A stretch of DNA of 64,000 nt from Dinochytrium kinnereticum (lineage: Eukaryota > Chytridiomycota > Chytridiomycetes > Chytridiales > Chytridiaceae), in the NCBI GenBank assembly GCA_027604005.1, contig JADGJT010000005.1, positions 1 to 64,000 of the forward strand. The letters run 5' to 3'. Under the pieces are notes generated by a model that worked only from the letters and a program-made list of their open reading frames with translations, was not told where the DNA came from and did not search any database. Position numbers and translations under genes: made by a program. Below, piece after piece: positions 34,871 through 46,370 of the stretch. Every line of letters begins with the position of its first letter. The stretch's first letter is position 1.

Positions 34871-37266
34871 ATGACGGCCTCAACTGCTCTCCATCCCCTC
34901 GCCCTATCGCACGCTGCCTGCGCAACGCATCCACATCGCCATCTGCATCACACCATGTGCTGCTCACCTTCAAGCCCTATACCCATCATCGCACAGCACC
35001 ATCACCTCCCTCACCAGACTTCCGATGGTGCTTCTGATCCCCGCTTCCCCTCCCACCACCATCCAAGCAAGGGACCCTCCGCCGGAGATCATCACGCATC
35101 CATCCCCATCGTCACCCCTCAACAATACGCCAGAGAAGAGCATGCGTACCCCATGTACACCCAGCACCATCAGAATCACCACTATCAGCCTCCCACCCCT
35201 CCTCCCTTCGGATCCTCCCCGACAGAGGCAATGGAGCGACACATTCAGATGCGTTCGTTCGACGGCCAAACCGCTGTCTACCACCCTGTCATGCCCCAGC
35301 AGCATCACGAGCAACATCAGCGTTCGCGAGTACAAAGCACTATCTCGGTGACGGGCAGGTCTTCGCCAATGTCCCCCGGATCCCCATCTTCCACCATGTT
35401 TGAGGTGGACGATCTTAACCCATCGGAGCCACATCCATTCCGTTCCTCCGCCCCTGTTTACAAGTCAGTGGTTTCTGGTACATTCACACCTTATTCTTCG
35501 GTTGCGGATTCGAGTCCGACATACACAACCGTGGACGGTATGGCCCTGGACGATGAGGATGGCTCGAACCGCTACGCTTCTCACTTGTCGAAAGATTCTT
35601 TTGACACATTCCAAGGACACCGCCAGCTCTCGTCTTTTGAGAGGCTTCGGGTTCACACTAGTGCTTCCTCCGTGTATCCCCAGCCTCTCCATGGTTCATA
35701 CCACCAGCCTCCCCATTCCCATCCCACCGTGGAGCCTTACAGCGGAAGGCCGCGGGCCTTGTCCATCTCCTCCATCATTTCGACTTCCTCCTCGTCAACT
35801 TCTTCAACCTCTCGTCAGTCTATATCTTCCAAGAGATCCTCTGGGATTAGAAAGAGAACCTCCCCTAGACTCAACCGCAATCCTTCATCCGCGTCAGTTA
35901 CAAGCATCCTCGAACAGGATGAACCGGACCAGCTTGAGGTTGAGGAAGAAGAAGGGGATGATCCTTTGGACGAAGAGGAGTGTATGGATCACGATGGGAT
36001 GGACGCGGACTGCTCAACCCCAAAGACCAGAAAGTCCCTCAAGAAAGGCAAGAATACCCCCAACCAGCCATCCAGCAAGAAGGCGATTGCGGTGTCCACT
36101 GACGAGCACATCATGATCGGGGAAGACCCCCTGGCGAGACGACGGTTCGTGACGGGTGACAGCGAGCGCAGGTTCGAGTGCACGTTCTGCAGGCAGCTGT
36201 TTGTGCAGGTGAGCATCGGAAGGCACAGTTCTTTTTTCTTTTCATTTCATTTTATTTATTTTCTCGGGTGGCTTGTCATGTGATTCCGAAGGATCGGAAC
36301 TGCTGGGGTGGGACAAATGGCTTTGGCTGCCTGGGGAGGGGATTTTGCTGCTGGAATATTCCCAAGCGTCGTACGAGCAACTAACCACCCGTGTCTTTGT
36401 TGCATGTCACAGCTCGTCCACCTCAAGATCCACATGAGGAGGCACACGGGGGAGAGGCCGTACCAGTGCAGGCATTGCGACAGGTCGTTCAACCAGAAGG
36501 GGAACCTCAAGACGCATGAGAGGAGGCATACTGGGGACAAGCCATTCAAGGTAAGATATCCGTCATCATTCGTTATCCACGGTTTGAAAAGCCACCGGTG
36601 CTTCGTCTCTAAACTTTGAATTAACCTTTGTTGTCCTTAGTGCGAGTTCCCCGGATGCACCAAATCGTTCTCGCAGATGGGCAACCTGAGAACCCACGAA
36701 AAGCTCCATCAAAATGTCAAGAGATTCAGCTGCACTCTCTGCGAGAAGGCCTTTTCCCAACTTGGTAACCTTAAGGTAAGAAAAAATACCCCGTCAGGAA
36801 CCCACTCCTATCATCCCTTTCCGCGACCCACAAGAAATCAGCATGCTAATTCCACATTTCTCTACACCAGTCTCACATCACAAAAGTTCACGCTAAAATC
36901 GCCACCGCCACCGCCACCACCACCACTACCACCTTCCCCTTGCCCTCCCCACCCCCAAGCGTAAGCCCGACTTCTCCCCCCGCATGGCCAACCTCTTCCT
37001 CCCCGCGCCACCCAGGCTTGGAAGCAGTGGCATTTGCCGCTGAGAAGGTTGTATCGGAATCAACGCCGTTCATGGAAAGCCTTTCGACAGACGAGGCTGA
37101 GGCTGCGCTTGTCTTGGCTTCGGTTTATAGGAGGGGTTCGTGTGGGGAGGATGCTGGGCTGGGTCGGGACGGGGGAGAAAGATGGGAGGTTGAGGAGGGT
37201 GTTGGGATTTTGACGAGGGTTAGGGAAACTGTTTTAAGGAAAGGAGGGGTGGGTTGTGGAGTTTGA
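34871..37266 (+). CDS. C2H2 zinc-finger protein, probable transcription factor (four fingers)
   Basis: Exons 34871-36208, 36413-36550, 36641-36775 and 36871-37266 are all in phase 0 and give 668 aa. The first ~430 residues are disordered, with His-, Pro- and Ser-rich stretches and an acidic patch near residues 355-380. Residues ~438-545 hold four C2H2 fingers: FECTFC...H...H, YQCRHC (with [14 protein letters not shown]), CEFPGC (with [14 protein letters not shown]) and FSCTLC (with [15 protein letters not shown]), joined by TGERP- and TGDKPF-type linkers. Introns fall inside or between fingers, and splicing restores each Cys/His pair. The GNLKTH/GNLRTH recognition helices are typical DNA-binding fingers, so a sequence-specific regulator is inferred. 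I cannot assign a named orthologue. The start is the first in-frame ATG, and the frame is open upstream without another ATG. Confidence 0.85.
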
Positions 37267-39511
37267 GCGGAGACTGTGTTTATACGTGCTTCTTCTTTTT
37301 TGAAAGGCATTTCCTTCATTTTGGGGATGTTTCTGCTGGCGGTGTAATGTTTTTTTTTTTACGTATCCCAGAGCTTTCTTCTTCTCTCTCATTTCTCATT
37401 GTGAAAGGGATTTTCCTTGGCGGCAAGCCTTTCCCCTCCACTCTCTCGTAAGATTTCCAAGTGATTCCAGGAATGAGCATTTTAAAAAACAAACCAAACC
37501 AAAAAACTGTAAATAAAAAAGCACATGAATGTCGATTGAATTTGAGCCCTCCCCTCGAAAAATGTCTTTGACATGGATTCAAGGCTTGTTTCCCATAAAA
37601 CCCCACCTTGGTGTTGCCACCACTTTTGGACGGAGGGCAGGGCTTGCCTCTATTTGCGGTTCGATCAGCATGATGAGGGCGCGGTCAAGGGGTTTCAGGT
37701 CCTCTTCGATTTTCAATGCCGAGTCGTTCATTCTGTTTTTATTTGGACGACAATGATCACAGGTTTGTTTTTTTCTCCCCTACTCTTTTCTTCTTCTTTC
37801 ACGTCTCTTTTCCTCTCGTTCCATCACGCTTGTCTCGAATAAAGGAGCGATAAAGAGATGAAGAAGCATCCACCAATATCCCCTCAAGCAACAAAGAAAA
37901 AAGAAAAAAGAAAAAAGAAAACTCCTCACAAACAAACAAACAACAAAATAAAAGAGAAAATCGGCAGGAAACTAAAATACTTCACATGCATAAAGAGGGG
38001 GGGGGTAAGGTGTCAAAAAAAAGCAACAAGAAAAAAAAAAGAAAAAAAAAGGGAAAAAAAAAAAGAAAAACAGAAATACGAATCGGACACACTCTCACCA
38101 ACCCCGATACTTACAATAAGATTGAAACTGCGATCATGTGGAAGATGGAAGGAGGTGATATCACTGGGGCTTCCCACATCTCAATTATTCATATAATCAG
38201 GTGTTGTCATCGTCACAATCCCGTCACTGGCAAAAAAAAAAAAAAAAAAAAAAGTTTTGAGAGAAGTTGAGTGGAAGATAACCTAGCCTACAATACATAT
38301 ATCTGGTTTGCCAATCACCGCGAGACTGAAAAAAAAAAATAAAGAAAAGAAAACAGCCAATAGCAAAGCACAAAGACATCAATTTACAGGTTAAACTAAA
38401 ATAAAATAAAAAAGTAAGATGCAGAACTTTAACCGTTCATCACCTCTCACCAAACGCCAAACTCAGACAGGAACCCCTACAAGGTACCCCCCCAAAAAAA
38501 AAACAAGAAGACGAGAGAGAGCGGGCAAGAAGGAGTATGAGAGCAAGGGATGGGGGGGGTGCATCTTAGAATGATCTGTGATCCCAAACCACAAAAAGTT
38601 AATGAAAATAACAAATTTAAGTATAGAAAGGGTTTCATGAAGATAACTATATATATATATATAAGAAATATATATGTATGTGTATAAATATACCTCGCAG
38701 TAAAGTCTAATTACCCAATCCATGAAAGGAAAAGATAAACCGATGGAGCAAAAAAAAAAAAAAAAAAAGGGAAGTGAGATAGGTAGTGATAAAAAATATA
38801 AAACAATATTATAGGAGTTAAAAGTGACAAAAAAAACAAAAAGATAAAAAAAAAAATCAAAACAGTATTGATAAAAAAAAAAAACAAATATTAAATGCGT
38901 TAAATTTGCAACAAAAAAAAAAAAAGAAAAAAGAAAAAACCAAACCTTCTCCGTTAAAAAAAAAAAAAAACAAAAACAAGCAAACAACAACAACAACAAA
39001 GCAAATAAAAATTATGAAAAAACGAGAAAAGGTGAAAAGCTCAACTTAAGAAAAAAAAGCGAAAGAAAGGGTGATTTGGAATAAAGAGGCCAGAATTTTT
39101 TTTTTAAAAAAAGGACATCAATAGCATTGTGAGTTGATATAATGGCGGGATGAACTTCAGTGCACAGTAATAAAGATAGAGGCGCTAACTTTCCCAACGA
39201 GGAGAATTCAGACAGAAGACATATTGAAAGCAACAGGGAAAATAAAATTAGAAAAGAAAGGCCAGGGAGAGGGGAGGAGGGGTTGGAAAACGCTTCATTA
39301 ACCGCAGTGGAAGAAACCAGCTCGCCATGCCACGCAGTTTCGAAAAATAATAATAATAATAAAAAAATAAAGAAAAGGCAATGAAAAAGATGAGTGATAC
39401 TAAAGTGGCACTCTAATCCTCACATAGAGCAAGCAGCCATGACGCTGGCCAATATTACTCATTGCATCGCTCTTAGGCTCAGCAAACCATCTACGAATCA
39501 AAATCGATAAA
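37267..39511. other. Gene-poor A-rich region between convergent genes
   Basis: About 2.2 kb with no credible gene. From about 37850 to 39400 the + strand is very rich in A and G, with many A-runs of 8-22 bases (one near 38230-38252), an AT dinucleotide run near 38648-38664 and an AAT run near 39349-39360. Long open frames on the minus strand here are runs of Phe/Leu/Ser caused by the composition. The region must contain the 3' ends of the zinc-finger and PQ-loop genes. Confidence 0.6.
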
Positions 39512-40959
39512 TCAAAGATTCTCCCACTTGAGTTCACCAAACAGATAAGCCTGCCAGATGATCATCATATCAAAAGAAAGAACTCCAATCGATCCAAGAA
39601 CGTATGGAAGGTCGGACCGCACAAATGCCCAGTCAAGAGCCGGACCGCGAAGAAGGATGGAGAGACCATAGGTGAGGTTCCCGGTGAGGGTAAAGACAAA
39701 GAGGCCTTAGAAAGCATTAGAAAAGTTTAGAAAAAAACGACTGCACGAGCGAAAGCATTAACGGGATTAAAAGAGAGGGAGAGATGCCTTACCCAAAGAA
39801 AGACCCTCAACCGATCGCTTCTTTGAATTCTCCACAATCTGGGGAATCCGACTAAAAAAATACAACAACCCAGAACACCACGCCGCAATCGACCCTAACA
39901 CGATCGCAAACTCCGACATAGGAAGCCTCTGATCGCAAAACCTCTGCGTCGCAGATCCAGCAAGAGACAAAAGCAACGAAGAGCCATGGTGATCGTGAAG
40001 GCCAAACAATGAAACCGGAATCGCCGACGCTCCTTCGGCAAGTCCAGCAATAGCAATCGCAACGGCCCCAGCCATAACCGCCCCAGAAGACGGCAAAGAT
40101 GATACGGTCCTAGCCGACTCATTGCTCACATCCACGCTGGATGCCGACCCAGACACCAATGTTCCCTCATTTGAATCTAAGCTTGAAGTTGAAGCACCGA
40201 CCCCGACAACCTTCTTCCCATCCGTTGCATAATGGGATCGACCAAAATCAACATTCTCGCCACCAGAGTGAGGAGGAAGAAGAGGTTCACGTTCTGTTCC
40301 TTCACGAGGTTGGAGATGGAAGATAAGAACTCGAAGTTTTGTGTACCACAGGAACTGGAGAACAATGACAATGTCGACGAGGACAAAGTAGGTTGCCACA
40401 AAGACTTGAGTGCGAAGTTGGTTGGTGAGGATTGCGCCGGTTAGGTTGCAGATGTCGCCGAACGCCCTGTGAGATTGGGAAGAAAGAGTTTGGAGTTAAA
40501 AGAAATAAAAAGCAATTTGGTTTTTGGTGCTTTTCTTCTAAAGACAGGGGTGTTGCTCACCAGATCACTACCAGCCCGGCAGACAAGCCCTCAACGGATT
40601 TCCTCTTGTAGTTCATCCACTTTATAAAAACAGATAAGATATGAGATTTCATTTCCAGTAAGAATGCAGGGATGCCAATTAAAAGATATGACTGTGCCAG
40701 ATGGAAAAACCATGAATATATAGCAGTCCAAACAAGATAATTCATTCTAATACTTGGTGTAGAAAGAGAGGCAAAACAGAAAAGAGGCTAAAAAAAAGCA
40801 TACTAAAAAAAAGAGAAAAGAAAAAGACAAAGCCAGACTCACCATCTGCGGAAACAGAGCCACAATGTAACATAGCAGCGAGGCAATACCTGAGGAGAAT
40901 GAGGCGATCTCTGCTGGTGTTCTGACGCAGTCTCCAAACCAAGTTCCGATGCTGCACAT
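39512..40959 (-). CDS. PQ-loop repeat transporter (PQLC2/Ypq-like, lysosomal/vacuolar cationic amino acid exporter)
   Basis: Exons 40843-40959, 40561-40619, 39793-40466 and 39512-39705 give 347 aa. Two PQ-loop repeats are present. The first spans the exon 1-2 junction (LLCYIVALFPQM, then WMNYKRKSVEGLSAG) and the second reads SRIPQIVENSKKRSVEGLSL, followed by LFVFTLTGNLTYGLSILL. AFGDICNLTGAILTNQLRTQ after the first repeat is typical of the Ypq/PQLC2 group, seven-helix proteins that export Lys/Arg from the vacuole or lysosome. A Ser/Gly-rich loop of about 100 residues separates the halves. The start MCSIGTWFGDC is preferred; another Met lies 11 codons upstream. The splice acceptor of the 59-nt exon 2 was chosen by phase. 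Confidence 0.88.
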
Positions 40960-42225
40960 AGAATTGATGGTGAATGGTCGCACTCCATGCAAGGACAGAT
41001 GCAGCTTACAATTGGATGTAGGGATATCCGTTAACCTCCACAGGATCGCATGTGCATTCCTCCATCATCGTCATCATCAAGATTTGATGTCGTTGCTGTT
41101 TGCCGTTCAAGGGTAGTGGTGCGGATGAGGTTGAGGTTGAGGTTGGAGGAATGGGATGAAATCAGAGAAGAAACACTGTAAGCGCAAAAAAGAAAGTGAC
41201 TTGGTGCGTTACACCAAAACATCCCCCACCTTTATCAGCAGCCAATCACAGCCATGCATTCGTTGTTTGTTTGTGATTTTTTCATGATATTTCGAAAGCA
41301 CTTCAGATATCTTGGAATATTCAAGCGATTTTGTGCTCTGGTCGGAGTGTCGTACCTATGACCTTTTGGGTCGCCCAGCGACAGTGAGGGTCTGCATTCC
41401 TGCATATCCTCAGACGCGCATTGCGCCAGCTATCCTCGATTGTTATTATTATTTATATCTAAGATTTAAAAAAAGTGAATGGTCTTACTCTGGTTTTCTT
41501 CCCCAGCGCAAGTAACCACCTGCATTGCATTGCCAAGACCAACAGGTGAGACCTGAATCGGGTCGTCAAATTCGTCAATACAACATCTATGAACGTAGTG
41601 CTCCGCAGACATGGCGGCTGATATCGTCACAAAACCTTTGGCTAAGAATTTATTTGTAAAGTGTAGGGAGATGCTTGGTTTACACACGTCCGCTCGTGTT
41701 CGCAGAGGGGGGATGCTGCTTGCAGATGCATGGTGCGGCGCTCTGTATAAATGATGTTTTTCCTTTTCCCTGTCCATTTACTGTATTCATTCACTCCACT
41801 TAAGTAGCAGGTATGCACTTGCGAAATAATGTGATAAATAACATGGAATAATTCATTCCACCTTGTAAAGATTGATGCACGCAAAGATAAGGATAAAATC
41901 ACAATACACATATTCATTGTTGAATAAAGATACTATTCTGCGAGCAACCCCCAACTCGAAGCTAGTTCTGCATGTTTTTAAAGAACTGCGTGCAGCCGTT
42001 CTCAACGCACTGCGCTCCCATTCAACGCCTCGCTCCTTGATCTTTCACTCATTCTACCTGTTCACTTTCTATCACCTCCCAGACAGTTCCATCACCAGTT
42101 ACTTCGTCGAGCGATCACCAACCTCTCCACTCCACTTCACACCAAACATTCAAAAAGAAAGAACAAAAAAAGGATATAATTTTGCATCGTTCTGGACAAG
42201 GACGAACGAACAGAACACTGCGAAA
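40960..42225. other. Divergent intergenic region, possibly with a small gene
   Basis: About 1.27 kb between divergent genes. It must hold the promoters of the PQ-loop gene and of the chromo-barrel gene. A possible small two-exon minus-strand gene lies inside it (separate entry). Nothing else stands out. Confidence 0.5.
41235..41612 (-). CDS. Possible small Cys-containing protein (tentative)
   Basis: A two-exon model (41520-41612 and 41235-41429, 90-nt GT..AG intron, phase 0) gives 95 aa with seven Cys. It starts MSAEHYVHRCCIDEFDDPIQ and continues with LAQCASEDMQECRPSLSL. There is no family match I can name and the Cys spacing fits no known CHCH pattern. The amino-acid mix looks protein-like, but 95 codons is short enough to occur by chance. 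An unspliced version stops after 48 codons. Confidence 0.2.
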
Positions 42226-43985
42226 ATGACAACGGACGAGCCATGGCACCTCAACCTTTGCTACGGAGAGACCATCGATGTCCTCCTGCCAGCCTTCAAG
42301 CCCCTCTGGCTGCCCGCAAGAGCTATCAAATACGCCTCCTCCCCATCCCCAGCCCACACGAGGCTCCTGGTCCATGTCACGGGGCTCCCAGCTCTGGACC
42401 AATACATCGACCTCCCCGCCACCTCCATCGCCTTAGCAGCCGGCCCAACAGCTCCCACAAAGAAAGAGTCTAGAAAATCACCCGTTGGCCAAGACGAGGA
42501 CATCCTTCCCATTCGTCGACCTTCGAATGACCCTGCTGTATTGAGTCGCGCTGGTCCACAAGTGGAAGACGAGGAGATGTGGGACATTCGCGCACCGCCA
42601 AAGCTGTATGGGCTCTCAAGAGTTGAGCGTGAGATGGCTGTCACAGGGAAACCTGTTCACGCTGTCGATGAGTCCAATCCAGCGAAAACCGTCACCTCCG
42701 CCATGACAATCGACGACCCGTGCGAGGATCTGCTGGACCTGGATGCTGGATTTGCCGCAGACGCCGCCGCCGCCTCCACTACAACGGAGCCAATTAACCT
42801 CGTCGTGAGACCCAAAGACACGTCGATGGTTGCGCCAGCTGCTGCTTCCGAGACGAAGAAACGACTAGGTCGTCCTCCCGCTGCTCTGCAGACTGACGCC
42901 CAAGCACCTGTAGCAGGTGCCCTTGAGACCTCTGTCTCCGAACCATCAATCATGCCAGCCGCAGCTCCACCAGCTGGTCGAAAGAGAATGGGGGTGCGAA
43001 GAAGGTTACCACCTTCCTCTGCTAAAGACGCTTCTTCAGGGAATAGTCCGTCTGAGGAGGGTGCGACCATCACTTCTCCTGAATCTGACGCAACGACAAC
43101 GATTAACCACAAACCGACCAAGACTACCCCCGTATCAGATAATGCAATGGATATAGATACCCCGCCTGTTGCGCGGTCCCGAGAAGGGGAGGATAGAGTC
43201 GCTGAAGACGAGGAGGTGCCATCGTCTTCCACAGTCGATTCAACGCCGTTTGAACCAGACCTCCCGAAGCCCGGCAGCAAGCGTCGTGCGTTTGCTGCAG
43301 CTTCGGCTAAGCGCTCGAGTGATGAAGAGGCTAAGCCGGAAGATGGTGGCGTCAGGACCAAAAAAGCAAAGACGGAGACCGGAAAACCGGTGGAGGAACC
43401 GACTGAGATGGCACCTGTGGAGAATGTAGAGATGGCAAGTGATGTATCAGCTGGTGATGTGAAGGATGGGAAGTTTCTTCCTGGAGATGCTGGGTCGCCC
43501 TGGGAGTTCAATTTGAAGTATGGTACTTTGCTAGAGGTTTTTAGCTGGACGGATGAGTAAGTAACAAAAACACCTGCAAACAAAAGCCTAACAATCACAT
43601 ACCAACCCACTACTTCCCTCCACATTTCCAAACAAAACAAAGCAAATGGTACCCTGGCCGCTCTCTCTATTACCTAACCACCACCGAACCCCAAAAAACG
43701 TGCAAGCTTAAAGTCCACTACATAGGCTACCCAAAAAGGTTTGACGAAACCATTGACCTCTACCCGTCCCCAGACGATGACCCGTCGGCAGATGGTCGGC
43801 CTCTTGTTCGAATTCGTCCGCCGACAGGTGGAAAAGATGTCATGAATCCTGGTGACGTGGTTGAGACGGATGAGATGTGGGATGTGAAGGGAAATTTGAA
43901 ACCGCATGGGTTGACGAGTGGGATGAGGGAGGTTGGGGTTGGGGGTGGGTTGATTGTAAAGAGAGGTGGTGGGCCTAAGCGCTAG
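42226..43985 (+). CDS. Protein with two chromo-barrel/Tudor-knot-like repeats flanking a disordered linker
   Basis: Exons 42226-43556 and 43643-43985 give 557 aa. The N-terminal ~135 residues and the C-terminal ~125 residues are alike. Each begins PW-x-x-N-L-x-Y-G (EPWHLNLCYGETIDVL; SPWEFNLKYGTLLEVF). Each then has a W-x-P-x-R segment (LWLPARAIKY; KWYPGRSLYY), a strand pair ending in an I-D-L block (LDQYIDL; FDETIDL), and a closing D-E-x-M-W-D motif followed by a GL-S-x-x-R-E-like segment. KVHYIGYPKRFDETIDL resembles the chromo-barrel/Tudor-knot fold of MOF- and MRG15-type proteins, so a chromatin reader is plausible. The linker is Ala/Thr/Pro/Glu-rich with two or three basic patches that could be nuclear localisation signals (KRRAFAAASAKR, KKAKTE). 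The frame is open upstream of the chosen ATG. Confidence 0.6.
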
Positions 43986-44609
43986 GGGTTAGGGATGTTG
44001 TATGAAGCTTGTTCGGGAGTTTGTTTTTTGGGGGGGGGAGGCGATGGGAAGTGGAAGCGAAGGGAGGAATTATTGGAGAGATGGTATGTTCAGTGATATA
44101 GGGGCTTAAGATCGTTTGTTTTTTGCATGTCTCGGGTTGCAGGGTGCTATTATTCGGTACATAGTTTGTTGTTGTTAATTTTCAGTGCTCTTCTGCGTTT
44201 GTTTTTACATATATATACATCAGTACCGCCTATGCTCTTCACTTGCGTGAATGTTCGGGAGGGTTTTGAAAGGTGCCTGTGTTTTTGTGTCTTGGAGAAG
44301 AGTTATACTTTTTGCTGATATCTTGAAATGAATTTCTTTACAACTCTGTACATTTGTATGCACCTTTAAACGTTTTCGCTGCGCACTTATCTTTTATACT
44401 GTTGTTACGATGGATTTGATTATTGAGAAAGGATGAGACTAGACTTGAGAAGAAAAGAAAAGAAATAAGAAAGAAAGAAAGGAAGAAAAGTCACCGAAAG
44501 AAAGAGGGTACGTCTAAAGGTGCCAAAAAAGAGAAGAGAAAAGGCAAAAGGGAAAAAACTTCAGTTTAAACAAGAACTGCAGAAGAATACGACGATGAAA
44601 ACAACGGAG
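43986..44609. other. Intergenic region between convergent genes
   Basis: The 3' flanks of the chromo-barrel gene and of the PLP decarboxylase meet here. There is a purine-rich tract on the + strand near 44445-44560. No gene seen. Confidence 0.5.
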
Positions 44610-46274
44610 TCAACCCTCAACGACTTCCTTCAATGTCTTCACAACAATCGCAAAATCATCCTCAGCCCCTTCCCCCATTCCCGTCCTCCAATTACTCACA
44701 GCAATCCTCACAGCACTCCTCCCTCTCCACACGGTAGCCGACACAAACATTCTCCCAGTCACATTAATCGCATCAGCAAGCTCCATTCCACCCTTAACCT
44801 CATCACAAAATCTCCCCTTCTTCGCCGCAAACAAAACAATATTGATCGGAACCTCTCCATCCACCTCCCCCTTATTGAGCACCAAGAATAGCCCACTCTC
44901 ATCCATCCACTTTGCAATGCGTTTGGCAAATCCAACGTTGCGGTCAAACAGAGACGCGTATCCTTCTTTGCCGAGACTCAAGAGACTGGCGTAAAGGGGC
45001 AACGCTCGGAATCGTCGAGAATTTTCGATGCCGATAGTCAGAGGGGATGGGATCGAGGTGTCGGATGCGGAGAAGAGGTAGGCTGGACCGCCGGCGGTTT
45101 GGTTGAAAGTTGGGGAGAAAATGGATTGGAGGAGGGGTAGGGAGCGTGTGAAAAAGATACCGCAATCGTAGCTGAGAACGGAGAGACGGTAAAGTTAGGT
45201 TGAAGTATTTTCATTGCAGTGCGTGTCTTACGGGACGTTGAGCCATTTGTGGGCGTCGGACGTGATGCTGTCGGCAAGGTGAAGATGCGTATCTTGACCT
45301 GCAAAGGCTCCAAAAGCTATATAGCAACCATTAAAGCTCTGATAGAATAAGCCCAACCAAAAAGAAAATCACAACAAACCAGCATCAACATGCAACCACG
45401 CCCCATACTCATCACAAAGCCTACGAATCCCCGGCATATCCGACGTATACTTCCCAGTATTCACCTCTCCATGACTTGTCACAACAATACACCCAACCCT
45501 CTCCCTCCGACACTCCTCAAGCCTTTGCTCAAGCACCGCGATATCAAACTCAGCGCCCCCCTCTTTGGCTAAATTCACACATGACCTCCTCCCCACCCCA
45601 ACCACAGCAGCCGCCTTCCCAATACTCGCATGAGCATCCGCATGAAAAACCATCACCTTGCACCCGGCCAACCCCTCATCCGCGACCGAGAAATCCTCAC
45701 CGCGAATCTTTTTCATGACATAGTCGCGGCCACATGATAATCCAAGGATGTTGGAGGCTGTGGCGCCGGTAGTGAAGGTTCGCCCAGTGAAGGCATGGCG
45801 GGGTAGGGAGAGGAGGTCTAGAATGTATTCGAGGGTGCGGGATTCGAGGGTGGTTGTAATGGTGTCGTTCGGGAGATGAACTTGGACGTTTGCGTCGTAA
45901 GATGTTGTGAGGATGTCGCCAAGGGTTGCGGCGGGGGTGACGCCACCAGTGACAAAGCCGAAGTACCGGGGTCCCGCTGGTTTCATTGTAAGGTTTAGTA
46001 TGCCAATACTCACAGGCTAATTAAGATAGTATGAGTGGGTAGAGGGTTCCTCACCGTGTCCTGGTGCGATGGCTGGTCCAATGGAGGTGAGGAGATGGTC
46101 GGTGACCTTTGTGATGCCCCAACCTGTCGAAGGGAGCGACTCCGGGATGCTCGCCTCACCTCTTCTGATATCGTCTCGATTCGCCAATGTCCTCAACGCA
46201 TGCATCCCCCTCTCCCTCTCCACAACATGCTCAACGATCCTTGCGAGCTGCTCCTCCATCTCCAACCTCTGCAT
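44610..46274 (-). CDS. PLP-dependent group II decarboxylase (aromatic amino acid/glutamate decarboxylase fold)
   Basis: Exons 46055-46274, 45380-45976, 45232-45316 and 44610-45171 give 487 aa. Hallmarks are GPRYFGFVTGGVTPAATLGD in the N-terminal substrate region, HADAHASIGKAA (His stacking on PLP), WLHVDAGAFGAFAG (Asp pairing with the pyridine nitrogen) and the Schiff-base Lys in DSITSDAHKWLNVPYDCGIF. The splice between exons 1 and 2 (G/CG) rebuilds the conserved PGHAGPRYFG. The fold fits group II decarboxylases related to aromatic-L-amino-acid and glutamate decarboxylases. The usual DAAYGG is DAGAFG here, so the substrate cannot be predicted. The gene starts 96 bp from NOB1, which is transcribed the other way. 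Confidence 0.88.
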
Positions 46275-46370
46275 CGCTTATGGCTTAGGGGGTTGGGTGT
46301 TCTATGTGCGACTGGCCACCACCCTCTTTTTTTTTTTTTTTGGTCAGTGTCCACAAACCTCTCCTTCAAC
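46275..46370. promoter_or_regulatory. Very short bidirectional intergenic region
   Basis: Only 96 bp separate the start codons of the PLP decarboxylase (-) and NOB1 (+). The region contains a 15-base T-run at 46327-46341, a common nucleosome-poor promoter element in fungi. A shared promoter is inferred from the geometry only. Confidence 0.5.

Noticed and set aside
35400..36116. 238-codon open frame overlapping the zinc-finger gene in another frame
   Set aside because: The zinc-finger frame leads directly into four intact C2H2 fingers; the other frame has no motif.
38463..38999. 178-codon minus-strand frame, mostly Phe and Leu, resembling a membrane protein
   Set aside because: Caused by long A-runs on the + strand; no start context, splice signals or charged loops like those of the real membrane proteins nearby.
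42657..43640. 327-codon open frame antisense to the chromo-barrel gene
   Set aside because: A shadow of an Ala/Pro/Thr-rich coding region; the sense strand has duplicated conserved domains.
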